From Veillonellaceae bacterium (GTDB lineage Bacteria; Bacillota; Negativicutes; Veillonellales; Veillonellaceae), in NCBI GenBank assembly GCA_900765165.1, contig CAAFQR010000143.1, positions 1 to 13,849 on the forward strand: a stretch of 13,849 nt of DNA. Reading direction: 5' to 3'. Below the pieces are notes generated by a model that saw only the letters and a program-made list of their open reading frames with translations, was not told where the DNA came from and did not search any database. Position 1 is the first letter of the stretch. The number at the start of each line of letters is the position of its first letter. The translations under genes and the position numbers were made by a program. This document shows positions 6,654-12,739 of this stretch, piece by piece.

Positions 6654-8319
6654 GAGTAATCACCTCCGCCCGTAACTGTGCCTTTACCGTTATCATATGG
6701 TCCGCTGCATCCCAGCCGGACACAACCGGTACGTCCTCCGCTTCGATGATTTCACCGGAGCCGGCTTCACAAGGAATACCGAGCTTAGCCGCTGCTTGGG
6801 CCAAGTACGTAAGCGCCACTTCCTTAGCCTGCGTCAACGTGTACATCCGGCTGCCCCGTTCGGTGAGACCTAATTCCGGCACCACCAATACCTGCTTAGC
6901 CGTATCCACATGAACCGTGATTTCCGTCGTTTCACCGGCTACTGCCGCACCAACTGCATTGGCTACGGCTGCCGCTTCCGGGATAACCAACGGTAACGCA
7001 CACGCCTTCGCCAAGGACGGTGCCAGCGACGGCGCCGTACCACCAACGGCGATTAACCGCTGCGGCGTAAATACCTGCGGATCTACAATATCTTTAACTA
7101 CGTAAACAGGGCGTTTATTTTCACGTTGCACCGCTTCGTTAATAGCCACCGTAATCACGGCCACTGCGGCGGCCACAATGTCACTAGCTTCGGCCTGTAA
7201 AGTCGCTTCATCAACAGCCGTAGCGTCAACGCCTTTGCGCTGAGCCACAATCTCCGCAATAGCTTCTTTAGCCGCTGCCGTATCGCCATAATCAGCGTGA
7301 CCTAAGGTAATAAGCGCATCGCCCAGTGTCGGCACGGTGCCACCCAAGGCCACCGACGGGCCTTCGCGCTTCGGACCAACGGCGTAGTGATCATCAGCGG
7401 TAATAGTTACCGCCGATTCACCGCCAATGCCGACGGACGTGACCGCAAAGGAACGAACGGCACTAGGATAGTTACGAATCATAGCACCGCTGCGCGCCAT
7501 GAGTGGCATCACTTCGTGCCACAGCGAAATATCCGTGGTCGTGCCGCCCATATCGACAGCTACCGTATCTTCCTGCGGTAAATCATAAAGAGCACCAATG
7601 CCAAGCACGCTGGCGGCCGGGCCCGTAAAAGCCGTTTCCACCGGTCGGTTGGCTACCGCATCAAGAGGCAGCGAACCGCCATCAGCCTTCAAAATATACA
7701 CCGGCGCCGTAATGCCAAATTCAGCCAGCGCTTCGCGGACCGCATCACGGAACTTCGCGAACACGGGCTGTACAGCGCTGTTAAAGTACGCACTCACTGT
7801 GCGGCGCAGAAAATTCAAGGAACCACTCAGCGCCGCCCCTTCGGATACAACATCATAACCTGCATCGCGCAACGCTGCGGCAGCCTGCCGTTCTGTTTGC
7901 GGATTACGCACGCTGAATTTAGCCGATACGGCCGCATTCGCATGGCGGTTAGCGGGTACCTTTGGTGCTACGGTCTGTAAGGGCGCCGTCACAATACCGC
8001 GATGGTCCGTATAGCCACTGAGTACTATGGGCGTCACCGGGAATGCGTGCATGACGTTCATGCCCGGACCCGGTACAATATATAAATCGACAGCATCTTC
8101 CTTGCTTTCTGCCAGCGTATTCGTCACTACTGTCGTCGACAAGGTAACGCGCGTTACCTCGGACGGCACGACTTTAGCCGAAATCGCCCGCAACGCTTCG
8201 GTAATGCCTTCCATCAAATGTTCCTTCGTAGTACGGCACTTCGCCTTAGCTACCAATTTGCCGTCTACAACGGCCACCGCATCGGTAAACGTACCGCCTA
8301 CATCTAAGCCTATTCGCAT
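6643..8319 (-). CDS. Hydantoinase/5-oxoprolinase (HyuA)-family protein
   Basis: This 558-residue protein has the actin-like ATPase fold of the HyuA/5-oxoprolinase A family, which hydrolyses cyclic amides (hydantoins, 5-oxoproline) with ATP. Visible motifs are the N-terminal GLDVGGTFTDAV (4-15), STTVVTNTL, KADGGSLPL around 211-219, TGPAASVLG (232-240), the second phosphate motif VDMGGTTTDISLW (255-267), SVGIGGES (295-302) and a late VGGTAPSL. It is shorter than many HyuA proteins (near 700 residues) and no HyuB-type partner is present, so the exact reaction is open. The ATG at 8319 is chosen because AGGAGG stands six bases upstream; an upstream TTG at 8340 would include that ribosome site in the coding region. 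It lies just behind an intrinsic terminator and overlaps the deacetylase gene downstream. TGA stop, the only one in the window. Confidence 0.88.
   Translation of the reverse strand: MRIGLDVGGTFTDAVAVVDGKLVAKAKCRTTKEHLMEGITEALRAISAKVVPSEVTRVTLSTTVVTNTLAESKEDAVDLYIVPGPGMNVMHAFPVTPIVLSGYTDHRGIVTAPLQTVAPKVPANRHANAAVSAKFSVRNPQTERQAAAALRDAGYDVVSEGAALSGSLNFLRRTVSAYFNSAVQPVFAKFRDAVREALAEFGITAPVYILKADGGSLPLDAVANRPVETAFTGPAASVLGIGALYDLPQEDTVAVDMGGTTTDISLWHEVMPLMARSGAMIRNYPSAVRSFAVTSVGIGGESAVTITADDHYAVGPKREGPSVALGGTVPTLGDALITLGHADYGDTAAAKEAIAEIVAQRKGVDATAVDEATLQAEASDIVAAAVAVITVAINEAVQRENKRPVYVVKDIVDPQVFTPQRLIAVGGTAPSLAPSLAKACALPLVIPEAAAVANAVGAAVAGETTEITVHVDTAKQVLVVPELGLTERGSRMYTLTQAKEVALTYLAQAAAKLGIPCEAGSGEIIEAEDVPVVSGWDAADHMITVKAQLRAEVITHVD
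6659..6667 (-). promoter_or_regulatory. Consensus ribosome binding site inside the upstream gene
   Basis: GGAGGTGAT lies six bases before the HDAC-family ATG and within the last codons of the hydantoinase-family gene. It is the most complete Shine-Dalgarno sequence in the window, and it fixes the start of the deacetylase at 6653. Confidence 0.8.
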
Positions 8320-8338
8320 GCTCTCCCTCCTTTTTAGC

Positions 8339-8360
8339 AAAAAAGAGGCCCGTAGGCCTC
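8339..8360 (-). terminator. Intrinsic terminator with C(UACG)G tetraloop inside the operon
   Basis: On the minus strand GAGGCC-TACG-GGCCTC (8360-8345) is followed directly by six T (8344-8339). The loop is a stable UNCG-type tetraloop closed by C-G. It starts three bases after the CofE-like stop and ends about 20 bases before the hydantoinase-family start. No separate promoter is evident between the two genes, so it may act as a partial terminator that lowers expression of the last two genes. Confidence 0.8.
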
Positions 8361-8363
8361 CTC

Positions 8364-9017
8364 TTATCTGCCTTCCGAAACGGAAGCAAAGTTTTTAATA
8401 ATAACAATCGGCGTCATCTGGCTGTCATTGCCAAACGGGTTGTCGATTAAGATTTTAGCAATCTTCTTCGGATCCATGCCGCGGCTATGGCCCAAAACAG
8501 CGGAGCGTTTCAAGTCATTAACGTCGGCTACAACGGCGCCGTAGCTACCGGTGCGCTGTACGATTTTTTCAGCCACCTGATTCGGATTTTTCGGTCCGTA
8601 TACGATGTGCTTATCGAACGGCGGCATCGTACCCGTAACGTCGTCAGTTAAGGAAGCCTGACGAGCCAATTGGTAAAACACGCCATTTTTGCGGAAAATC
8701 TTAGCAATGGCACCAGCGAAGAACGCCGCCATTACCTTCCATTTACCTTCTAATTCCATAGCAGCCTGCATACCGTACACGGAGCTCATAGAGCCTTCAG
8801 CCGGTACGAAGCGGCACAAGAAACGAGCCTGCCAGGTCGGTTTCAATTCTTCCGGTCTGGTGAAATGACCCTGCGTAATAGCCACAACGGATTCGGCGAC
8901 ACATACGATGTCTTCCGGGCCAATCTTATCGCCTGCATAATGAGCGATTGCTTCTACAATATCATCTTTATCGGTCAGTATACGAGTATGGACCGGTACT
9001 AGTTCTAACGTTGCCAT
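8364..9017 (-). CDS. CofE-like (F420-0:gamma-glutamyl ligase domain) protein
   Basis: The 217-residue protein resembles the core of coenzyme F420-0:L-glutamate ligase (CofE), which joins glutamate through its gamma-carboxyl or alpha-amino group to a phospho-lactyl carrier using GTP. Points of likeness are DIVCVAESVVAITQGH (36-51), which fits the CofE strand/helix with metal-binding acidic residues, and ADVNDLK (164-170), fitting the conserved D-x-N-D motif. The organism type suggested by the window is not known for F420, so the substrate is probably something else. A strong AGGAGG five bases before the ATG sets the start. It follows the membrane protein by 12 bases and is followed at once by a terminator. 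Family membership is fairly sure; function is not. Confidence 0.72.
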   Translation of the reverse strand: MATLELVPVHTRILTDKDDIVEAIAHYAGDKIGPEDIVCVAESVVAITQGHFTRPEELKPTWQARFLCRFVPAEGSMSSVYGMQAAMELEGKWKVMAAFFAGAIAKIFRKNGVFYQLARQASLTDDVTGTMPPFDKHIVYGPKNPNQVAEKIVQRTGSYGAVVADVNDLKRSAVLGHSRGMDPKKIAKILIDNPFGNDSQMTPIVIIKNFASVSEGR

Positions 9018-9029
9018 AATTGCCTCCTC

Positions 9030-9569
9030 CTACTGCCGCATTGCCTGTTGCAATTCTTCGGCGGTCAATACAATGCGATTCTTGGTAATGTGCCAATCAC
9101 TGCGACCAACCACCTGATACACGATATCAATACTCATATCCGGGAACCCAACGAGATCCTTATGAATATTGCCATTGCGGCTTGTTAAAATAAGGCGCAA
9201 ACGCACGGTACCACCTTTGCGCGGTTCGATAATAACGGCTTCCCAATAGCCATCATGACGATTCTTCGACGCATCTGTCGTCCACGATTCAACATGTACG
9301 TTATCGAACTGTTCCTGCGGTAACAAATGACGGGGATACAAGTCCATAATCGTACCGTTCTGGCGTCCTTTGTTCACGAACGGAATATCGCAAACCAAGG
9401 TTACCTGATTGAACGTCAAATCTTCAACAGCAAACGGCGTACGGCGTTTAGTAAGCATTACAATGCGTTCATTGCCTTGTTTCCAAGCAAACAACCGAAA
9501 AGCCAGAATCAATACAGCGATAATGACGATAATCGCCACAATTACATTAATCAACGTATACAAAAACAT
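9030..9569 (-). CDS. One-pass membrane protein of unknown function
   Basis: I do not recognise this 179-residue protein. Residues about 3-26 form one strongly hydrophobic helix (TLINVIVAIIVIIAVLILAF), followed by a positive stretch (RLFAWKQ, LTKRR), which by the positive-inside rule puts the roughly 150-residue C-terminal part in the cytoplasm. That part is beta-rich in pattern and polar, with no catalytic motif I can name. The frame extends to a TTG at 9581, but GGGAG overlaps that codon; the ATG at 9569 is preferred although its ribosome site is 12 bases away. It lies 17 bases after murI and 12 bases before the CofE-like gene, so it belongs to the same transcript and may anchor a neighbouring enzyme to the membrane. 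Confidence 0.75.
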   Translation of the reverse strand: MFLYTLINVIVAIIVIIAVLILAFRLFAWKQGNERIVMLTKRRTPFAVEDLTFNQVTLVCDIPFVNKGRQNGTIMDLYPRHLLPQEQFDNVHVESWTTDASKNRHDGYWEAVIIEPRKGGTVRLRLILTSRNGNIHKDLVGFPDMSIDIVYQVVGRSDWHITKNRIVLTAEELQQAMRQ

Positions 9570-9586
9570 GTCCGTCAACAACTCCC

Positions 9587-10402
9587 TTACAGTTTAATAC
9601 TCCGAATGGTAAAATCCTTCGGGGGAATAAGGCACGAGGCCATCTTAGCAGCCAAATCCACATCCTGCGTAAAGCACAGCTCTAACTTGCCGGAAGTGCG
9701 CTTCGGATTCATCAAATCGTTCGCTTCCAGCACGCGTTTTACTTCATTGGCCGTTTCATAAGACGGGTCCACATACACAATATCATGGCGCGTCATCTTT
9801 TCCATTAAGCGTTTCAAGAACGGGAAGTGCGTACAACCTAACACAATCGTGTCCGCTCCTTGCTCAATGATAGGCTGCAAGTACTCGTCGATTTTTTCAC
9901 GGATAACTTCATCCGTCAAATGCCCTTCTTCGATGAGATGGGCCAAGTCCGGACACGGCTGTTCCCAAACCTTAACCGCCGGATTAATCATACGAGCTGC
10001 CTCTAAATGCTTGTGGCTATTAATAGTAGCCACCGTCGCCATAATCGCAATCGACTTGCGCGGGCTAATATCTACCGCCGTATGCACACCCTTGCAAACG
10101 CCGACGATAGGATAGCCAAATGAATTACGAAGTACGTCCAGTGAAATAACCGAGAACGTATTGCAAGCTACAATAGCCATTTTAACCGGCACTTCATTGA
10201 GGAATTCGCCAATGCGAAGCGCGATGCGACTAATCTCTTCATTGGAACGATTCCCTACCGGGTTATTCGCATTATCACCTACATATACAAAATCTTCATG
10301 AGGAAACATCGTACGTAATACAGTCATAACCGTCAAACCGCCTACTCCAGAGTCAAACACTCCGATCGGCAATTTACGTCGATCTACGGCCTGCGCCACC
10401 AT
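9587..10402 (-). CDS. murI: Glutamate racemase
   Basis: MurI interconverts L- and D-glutamate, supplying D-Glu for peptidoglycan. The 271-residue protein has the cofactor-independent racemase pattern: IGVFDSGVGGLTV with Asp17-Ser18, the first catalytic cysteine in ACNTFS (Cys80, Thr82), and the second in LGCTHFPFL (Cys190, His192). Some usually strict stretches differ: the loop normally reading like ARVPYG is NANNPVGNRS at 44-53, the cysteine motif has Phe where Ala is usual, and GVCKGVHTAV replaces the common proline-containing G-V-x-P-G. It is still most likely MurI, but a related Asp/Glu racemase is possible. The start is two bases after the thioesterase stop, with GGTGA six bases upstream. 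The membrane-protein gene follows. Confidence 0.88.
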   Translation of the reverse strand: MVAQAVDRRKLPIGVFDSGVGGLTVMTVLRTMFPHEDFVYVGDNANNPVGNRSNEEISRIALRIGEFLNEVPVKMAIVACNTFSVISLDVLRNSFGYPIVGVCKGVHTAVDISPRKSIAIMATVATINSHKHLEAARMINPAVKVWEQPCPDLAHLIEEGHLTDEVIREKIDEYLQPIIEQGADTIVLGCTHFPFLKRLMEKMTRHDIVYVDPSYETANEVKRVLEANDLMNPKRTSGKLELCFTQDVDLAAKMASCLIPPKDFTIRSIKL

Positions 10403-10404
10403 TC

Positions 10405-10818
10405 CTACTCACCGTCCTCTACTTTTGCCAACATGGGTTTATAATATCGATCCTGCAACCGGACAATCTTGCCTGTCGCCTTATCAGTGAACACATTCTG
10501 TGTTTCGCCGGTAGCGATAAGTGCGTCATCACCTTCGCGTACAATGCGATACGTAAATACACATTGCGCCCTAGTTACGCGCGTTGCCTTAACTTCAATT
10601 CGCAGCACATCATCAAACCGCGCCGGTTCCTTGTACTCACAAGCAACACGGGTTATAGGGAATACAATACCTTCATCCATCATATCCCACAATGAAATCC
10701 CGCAATCTCGGAAAAACGCAATACGCGCCATTTCAAACCAACGCAGATGATTCGTATGATGCGCCACTTCCATCATGTCGGTTTCGTAAAACCGTACCTG
10801 TAACGATGTAGTGAACAT
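10405..10818 (-). CDS. Acyl-CoA thioesterase, hotdog fold (YbgC/FadM type)
   Basis: This 137-residue protein matches the 4-hydroxybenzoyl-CoA thioesterase-like hotdog family. The N-terminal strand and active-site helix read RFYETDMMEVAHHTNHLRWFEMAR (9-32), with the catalytic Asp14 and the HxN-YLR-type segment at His21-Arg26. Members hydrolyse acyl-CoA or acyl-ACP thioesters in the cytoplasm; the YbgC group is linked to envelope and phospholipid metabolism, but the substrate here is unknown. AGGA eight bases before the ATG supports the start. It is the first gene after the strong promoter at 10893-10865 and lies two bases ahead of murI. TAG stop. Confidence 0.85.
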   Translation of the reverse strand: MFTTSLQVRFYETDMMEVAHHTNHLRWFEMARIAFFRDCGISLWDMMDEGIVFPITRVACEYKEPARFDDVLRIEVKATRVTRAQCVFTYRIVREGDDALIATGETQNVFTDKATGKIVRLQDRYYKPMLAKVEDGE

Positions 10819-10864
10819 TCTTTACATCCTCATCTCTTTTGTAAAATAAAATAATTCAAACTTC

Positions 10865-10893
10865 ATTGTACGCTACCCATGGCTACGTGTCAA
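10865..10893 (-). promoter_or_regulatory. Strong sigma-70 promoter of the six-gene unit
   Basis: The minus strand carries a perfect TTGACA (10893-10888), a 17-base spacer and TACAAT (10870-10865). It lies about 45 bases before the thioesterase start. Its -35 box abuts or overlaps the T-run of the ompM terminator. Confidence 0.85.
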
Positions 10894-10927
10894 ATAAAAA
10901 AGACCGAGCGCTGAGCGCCCGGCCTTT
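10892..10927 (-). terminator. ompM: Intrinsic terminator of ompM
   Basis: On the minus strand a 13-bp stem (10927-10915 with 10911-10899, three G-U wobbles) with a three-base loop is followed by TTTTTTATTTG. It lies about 50 bases after the ompM stop. Confidence 0.9.
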
Positions 10928-10976
10928 GGTATTTGTTATGACATGCTTTATATGTAGATTCTTACAATGCTCTCTC

Positions 10977-12038
10977 TTAGAACTTGAAGTTGAGGTCTGC
11001 ACGGTAGTAGTTGCCCCAGTCTTCGCCAGTGCTAACCTTTTTGTTGTTGAAGCCATAGTAAGCAGCAAAGCCCACATTTTTGTACAACGCATAGTCAACG
11101 GTTGCCAACCAACCCTTGAAGTCACGAGGCTGTACCTGTGCCCAACGGCTTGTGTAAATCGGGGAGTTTTCGCCTTCATAGAAGTACTGGAGTTTAACGT
11201 CCCAAGTACCCTGTTTAGCCATGTTGTACGTGCCGTAGCCTAAGCCAACAACCCAAGCCTTAGCATCGTCAGTGCCTTTAGCTTTCCAGCCGTCTTCGAT
11301 AGTACCGTCAACGTTGATGATCTTAGCGTATTCGCCGCCAAGCCACCAGTTAGCACCAAGCTTCGTATCCAAAGCAGCACCAACTACATCAAACGGCATG
11401 TTCTTGTTGCCCAATACATAGTACGCATCAACACGAGTCTGCGGAGCCAACTGAGCACGAGCCTGGAGAATCGTTACCGTCGGGTTAACGTCAGCATTTA
11501 ATTTACCGGCAATCTTCTGCCACGTATTGTAGCTTTCCGGATACGTCGATGCATAGTAGGAAGTCATCGCACCGTAGTTAACACCTAAGTTAACTTTGCC
11601 AGCCTGGTAGGAAATACCAGCGCCATCGAACGGTTCGTCATTGTACAATAAACCTTCGCCAAGAACTACGCCATAACGACCAACGTTAACAGCTACGTCT
11701 TTGCCGAATTTGTGATTTACATACATGCGGTCAAAGCCTACGCTGTTAGCCGTAGCATCGCCGAATTCGTTATCGCCGGTAGTGGCGGTACGAACGCGAA
11801 CAACTGCTTTCGTGTTGTCATTTACAGTGGCTTCGAACTGTACGCGTGCACGATAGTCGAACAAGCTCTTTTTATTCGGGGAGTTTTTAACAAGAACGCC
11901 ACCATTTTCAGTGCTTCTAGCACGAGCACGAGCGTCACCGGTAATTTTTACGTTACCAATTTTGTTTTCCAAGTTGGAAACGCGAACGCCCAAATTGTTC
12001 AATTCCGTAGAATATTCATCAGCCAAACGGTTGATCAT
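10977..12038 (-). CDS. OmpM beta-barrel fragment (after the TAG)
   Basis: This is the 353-codon open portion downstream of the TAG, starting at an in-frame ATG two codons after it. It holds the coiled-coil linker and the complete barrel with C-terminal Phe. It has no signal peptide and only AGTAGG two bases before the ATG, which is too close for a good ribosome site, so on its own it should neither be made well nor exported. Confidence 0.6.
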   Translation of the reverse strand: MINRLADEYSTELNNLGVRVSNLENKIGNVKITGDARARARSTENGGVLVKNSPNKKSLFDYRARVQFEATVNDNTKAVVRVRTATTGDNEFGDATANSVGFDRMYVNHKFGKDVAVNVGRYGVVLGEGLLYNDEPFDGAGISYQAGKVNLGVNYGAMTSYYASTYPESYNTWQKIAGKLNADVNPTVTILQARAQLAPQTRVDAYYVLGNKNMPFDVVGAALDTKLGANWWLGGEYAKIINVDGTIEDGWKAKGTDDAKAWVVGLGYGTYNMAKQGTWDVKLQYFYEGENSPIYTSRWAQVQPRDFKGWLATVDYALYKNVGFAAYYGFNNKKVSTGEDWGNYYRADLNFKF

Positions 12039-12041
12039 AGC

Positions 12042-12299
12042 CTACTGTTCTGCATTAGCGCGGCTTTCGTTAGCCATAGCCTTAGCAATCATCTGCGCCA
12101 TTTCAAAACGAGTGATATTGTTCTGGCCTTTAAACGTCCCATCCGGATAACCGTTGATAACACCGGCTGCTGCCAACTGTGCTACACTCTGGTACGCCCA
12201 ATCGGACGGCGTTACATCGCTAAACGGATTTGCTGCGGATACAGAGCCAACGCCCAAAGCAGCTGTCATGGCCAAAACGGCCCACATAGATTTTTTCAT
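12042..12299 (-). CDS. OmpM N-terminal fragment: signal peptide plus SLH domain
   Basis: The portion before the TAG codes for 85 residues: a 22-residue signal peptide and a 63-residue mature piece that is almost only one SLH domain. If translated to the stop it would be exported to the periplasm as a free SLH module that could bind peptidoglycan without anchoring a barrel. It has the normal start and ribosome site of the full gene. Confidence 0.6.
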   Translation of the reverse strand: MKKSMWAVLAMTAALGVGSVSAANPFSDVTPSDWAYQSVAQLAAAGVINGYPDGTFKGQNNITRFEMAQMIAKAMANESRANAEQ

Positions 12300-12430
12300 A
12301 ATACAACTCCACGCCTTTCTCGGTGCCCGTCTACACAACCTCGTGCACCTCATGAATGAATAAGTACCTTACACTTATCCTTCTCATCCTAATACCGAAC
12401 CTCGCTCCTGCCTAACTGCGCATAACCTTC

Positions 12431-12480
12431 GTGGCCCCCTAAACGGTCTCAAAAGCCGTACCAATCTCCAATTACGCCAC
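12431..12480 (-). other. Structured element in the ompM leader
   Basis: In the minus-strand transcript GUGGC (12480-12476) can pair with GCCAC (12435-12431), and inside it ACGG pairs with CCGU (12460-12441 region). The stems are short. It fits a structured long 5' leader but matches no riboswitch class I know. Confidence 0.3.
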
Positions 12481-12523
12481 AGGCCCTACACACAGTTTGT
12501 ACAGTAGCAGTAAATTCATGTAC

Positions 12524-12553
12524 ATTATAAACATAGCGCCTGTGAAATAACAA
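12524..12553 (-). promoter_or_regulatory. ompM: Likely ompM promoter
   Basis: On the minus strand TTGTTA (12553-12548), an 18-base spacer and a perfect TATAAT (12529-12524). Start of transcription would be near 12517, giving a leader of about 218 bases. The spacer contains one arm of the hairpin at 12534-12577. Confidence 0.55.
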
Positions 12554-12577
12554 GCTTTCTTGTATCCACAGGCGCTA
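12534..12577 (-). terminator. Two-tier GC-rich hairpin, probable terminator of the molybdopterin-binding gene
   Basis: TAGCGCCTGTG (12534-12544) and CACAGGCGCTA (12567-12577) pair over 11 bp, and ACAAG/CTTGT (12550-12563) form an inner stem with a CTTT loop. It lies about 160 bases after the upstream gene's stop. The T-run behind it on the minus strand (TGTTTAT) is weak, and the structure overlaps the ompM promoter, so a regulatory role is possible instead. Confidence 0.5.
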
Positions 12578-12600
12578 AATTTCTATACCAAATTAGCATT

Positions 12601-12618
12601 GCTATATGCAATTATAGC
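12601..12618. repeat. 6-bp perfect inverted repeat
   Basis: GCTATA-TGCAAT-TATAGC. On the minus strand it includes a TATAAT, which could be a second -10 element for ompM, although no good -35 is found at 17 bases. Confidence 0.3.
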
Positions 12619-12635
12619 TACTTTAGTTAATGTAA

Positions 12636-12652
12636 TTGACAAATTTTATCAA
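12636..12652. repeat. 17-bp palindrome, operator-like
   Basis: TTGACAAATTTTATCAA has arms matching at seven of eight positions around a central base, upstream of the ompM promoter. It has the form of a dimeric repressor or activator site; the spacing does not fit FNR/CRP or Rex consensus. Confidence 0.35.
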
Positions 12653-12739
12653 TATTAGATTACAACCAAGTTACCAAGTGCCAACCAACAACTTTATTTC
12701 ACAGGCAATTAGTTGGATTTACACAGCTTTAGCCTACTA

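Larger units (their letters stand above)
10977..12299 (-). pseudogene. ompM: OmpM-type SLH-domain outer-membrane porin gene with in-frame TAG
   Basis: Read through one TAG (12044-12042), this frame gives a typical 440-residue OmpM: signal peptide 1-22 (MKKSMWAVLAMTAALGVGSVSA, expected cut before ANPFSD), an SLH domain about 24-72 (FSDVTPSDWAYQSVAQL, INGYPDGTFKGQNNITRFEMA), a heptad-like linker (RLADEYSTELNNLGVRVSNLENKI), then a porin-like beta-barrel of alternating strands ending in LNFKF with terminal Phe, the usual outer-membrane signature. In Negativicutes such proteins tie the outer membrane to the cell wall through SLH and form pores. The TAG falls between Gln85 and Ala87, where relatives carry an ordinary residue; AAG, CAG or GAG to TAG would be a single change. 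GGAG seven bases before the ATG at 12299 sets the start. The break may be a mutation, a sequence error or a regulated off-state; no other damage is seen. Confidence 0.82.
12300..12739. other. 440-base intergenic region: ompM promoter and long leader
   Basis: There is no gene here. From high to low coordinates it holds a 17-bp palindrome (12636-12652), a 6-bp inverted repeat (12601-12618) that overlaps a TATAAT on the minus strand, the hairpin at 12534-12577, a promoter with -10 at 12524-12529, and about 218 bases of leader before the ompM ATG, with a nested stem at 12431-12480. The stretch above 12520 is AT-rich. Confidence 0.6.

Noticed and set aside
8320..8340. TTG start for the hydantoinase-family gene
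   Set aside because: It would translate the ribosome site AGGAGG itself; the ATG at 8319 has ideal spacing and gives the usual N-terminus.
12472..12519. A 15-residue leader peptide (MNLLLLYK...) upstream of ompM
   Set aside because: Its ATG would fall at the predicted transcription start, leaving no room for a ribosome site.
12636..12652. FNR-like or Rex-like box
   Set aside because: The half-sites TTGAC and ATCAA are seven bases apart, not four as in FNR sites, and the Rex consensus TTGTG...CACAA is not met.
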